DNA of 64,000 bases from Candidatus Hydrogenedens sp. (GTDB lineage Bacteria; Hydrogenedentota; Hydrogenedentia; Hydrogenedentales; JAEUWI01). The stretch is from positions 227,673 to 291,672 of the forward strand of contig WGMK01000014.1 of the NCBI GenBank assembly GCA_016125095.1, in the 5' to 3' direction. The notes below the pieces were generated by a model. The model ran no database searches. It saw only the letters and a list, made by a program, of their open reading frames with translations, and was not told where the DNA came from. How positions within the stretch are numbered: the stretch's first letter is position 1; each line of letters starts with the position of its first letter. This document shows, one piece after another, positions 63,384-64,000 of this stretch. Both the position numbers and the translations under genes were made by a program.

Positions 63384-63857
63384 TCATCGCCGGCGCCGAA
63401 CCACACGGATCCCAAGAGCCAATAACATCGCCGCCGCCGGCCAGGCCGCGACGGGGACGCCGGGCAAGGTTTCCTCGGAATCGACGATTTCGAGAAGCGA
63501 GTTGTTGTTCAGGGTGCCGATGTTCCCGGCGGGGTCGGCACCGCTGATCGCAATCGTGGCGAAGCCCGCCGGGTCCGTGGCGAGCACGGTGTATTGATAG
63601 GTGTAGACCAAGTTTCCCTTGGTGACGAGGGTGGCCGGGTGACCGTTGACGGTCACGTTCGGATCGCCACTGAGCAGGGAGGGTGTATCGAAGGAGATCT
63701 CGACGAGCGTGCCTTCCGACCCGACGCCGGGGTTCACCGTCAGGATTTCGAAGTCCGGCGGTGTATTGTCAATCGAGACAAAATGAGTCACGCTGCTGGA
63801 CAGGGCATTCGGCGCAAAGTCCGTAACGTCGCTCCCAACGTCGACAGTCAGGTTCAA
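63384..63857 (-). pseudogene. 3' remnant of a surface protein gene with C-terminal anchor, cut by an insertion sequence
   Basis: The remaining 157 codons encode one and a half Ig-like repeats and a C-terminal sorting signal: LPGVPVAAWP, a hydrophobic helix and a final RRRR, the PEP-CTERM/IPTL-CTERM-like layout. The frame closes with TGA at 63870-63872 just upstream, with no signal peptide and only a TTG as start. Repetitive Ig proteins are normally exported, so the 5' part has been lost or displaced. The adjoining bases look like a mobile-element end. Confidence 0.7.
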
Positions 63858-63865
63858 GAGTCGGC

Positions 63866-64000
63866 AGATTCAAACACTAAGTGCAACAGGCGGTCCTGTG
63901 CTTCGGTTCAGGTCTTGATGGTGTAGAGGACACCGCGGGGCCTTGCGGTAAGATGAGGTTTCTTGAGTACTTCAACTTACGCAGGAGACCCCGCGATGCC
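63866..64000 (+). mobile_element. Probable left end of an insertion sequence, with start of its transposase gene
   Basis: The sequence changes character at about 63866. A terminal segment reads ATTCAAACACTAAGTGCAAC. It is followed by a CGCGGGG...CCCCGCG inverted pair (about 63933-63995) and an AGGAG site before an ATG at 63996 that continues past the window edge. This order (terminal repeat, leader, ribosome site, gene) fits an IS left end; the terminus resembles IS30-type ends, but the family is unproven. Confidence 0.45.

Overview
High-GC bacterial chromosomal window (about 60-65% G+C by eye) with no rRNA, tRNA, CRISPR array or prophage that I could see. Several traits point to a Gram-negative-like lineage near the PVC/FCB groups: a PSCyt1/PSCyt2/PSD1 protein paired with a DUF1501 protein, Tat-exported Gfo/Idh/MocA and AlkP-fold enzymes, and two giant secreted proteins with acidic-Gly (EGEG/DGEG) linkers. 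My best guess is Candidatus Hydrogenedentota (NKB19) or a close relative. This is inference from gene content, not a phylogeny.

Layout. 0-4.5 kb: a polysaccharide flippase diverges from a hybrid histidine kinase plus single-domain response regulator. 4.5-13.2 kb: housekeeping genes (EEP-family phosphatase, hslV, a secreted unknown, PIG-L deacetylase, truA, GT2, comEC, small unknowns). 13.3-21.1 kb: a surface-polysaccharide locus with a lipoprotein, a Tat-exported sulfatase-like enzyme carrying Thr at the nucleophile site, a coiled-coil methyltransferase, a Wzm/Wzt ABC exporter whose ATPase has a C-terminal cargo domain, and a GT4. 21-26.5 kb: a zinc-ribbon/coiled-coil membrane protein, a small four-helix membrane protein resembling styrene-oxide isomerase, an exported phosphodiesterase and a Tat-exported oxidoreductase. 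26.7-34.1 kb: giant secreted beta-helix protein 1. 34.1-39.4 kb: MpaB/Lcp-like oxygenase, GH16, a YCII-domain plus FOXRED2-like flavoprotein pair, and a VOC protein. 39.5-44.9 kb: LysR regulator divergent from dabB-dabA (bicarbonate/CO2 uptake) and a zinc-ribbon gene overlapping dabA. 45-53.9 kb: a secreted propeller/helical-toroid protein and giant secreted protein 2, preceded by a strong promoter and structured leader. 54-59 kb: DUF1501 and PSD1 pair. 59.2-63.3 kb: TetR-P450 operon with an operator on its promoter, then secreted, membrane and alpha/beta-hydrolase genes. 63.4-64 kb: the 3' part of a surface-protein gene that appears cut by the left end of an insertion sequence.

How the parts may work together. 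The flippase, GT2, GT4, methyltransferase, Wzm/Wzt, lipoprotein and sulfatase-like enzyme suit assembly and modification of a cell-surface glycan. The methyltransferase/Wzm/Wzt trio looks like a chain-capping and cap-reading export system. The two giant proteins share a duplicated, four-cysteine, dockerin-like C-terminal domain after an acidic-Gly linker, which looks like a common attachment or sorting tag. The dab genes imply active inorganic-carbon uptake under LysR control.

Translation is tightly packed: ATGA or TTGA overlaps join many co-directional pairs, and three convergent pairs overlap by exactly four bases inside their stop codons.
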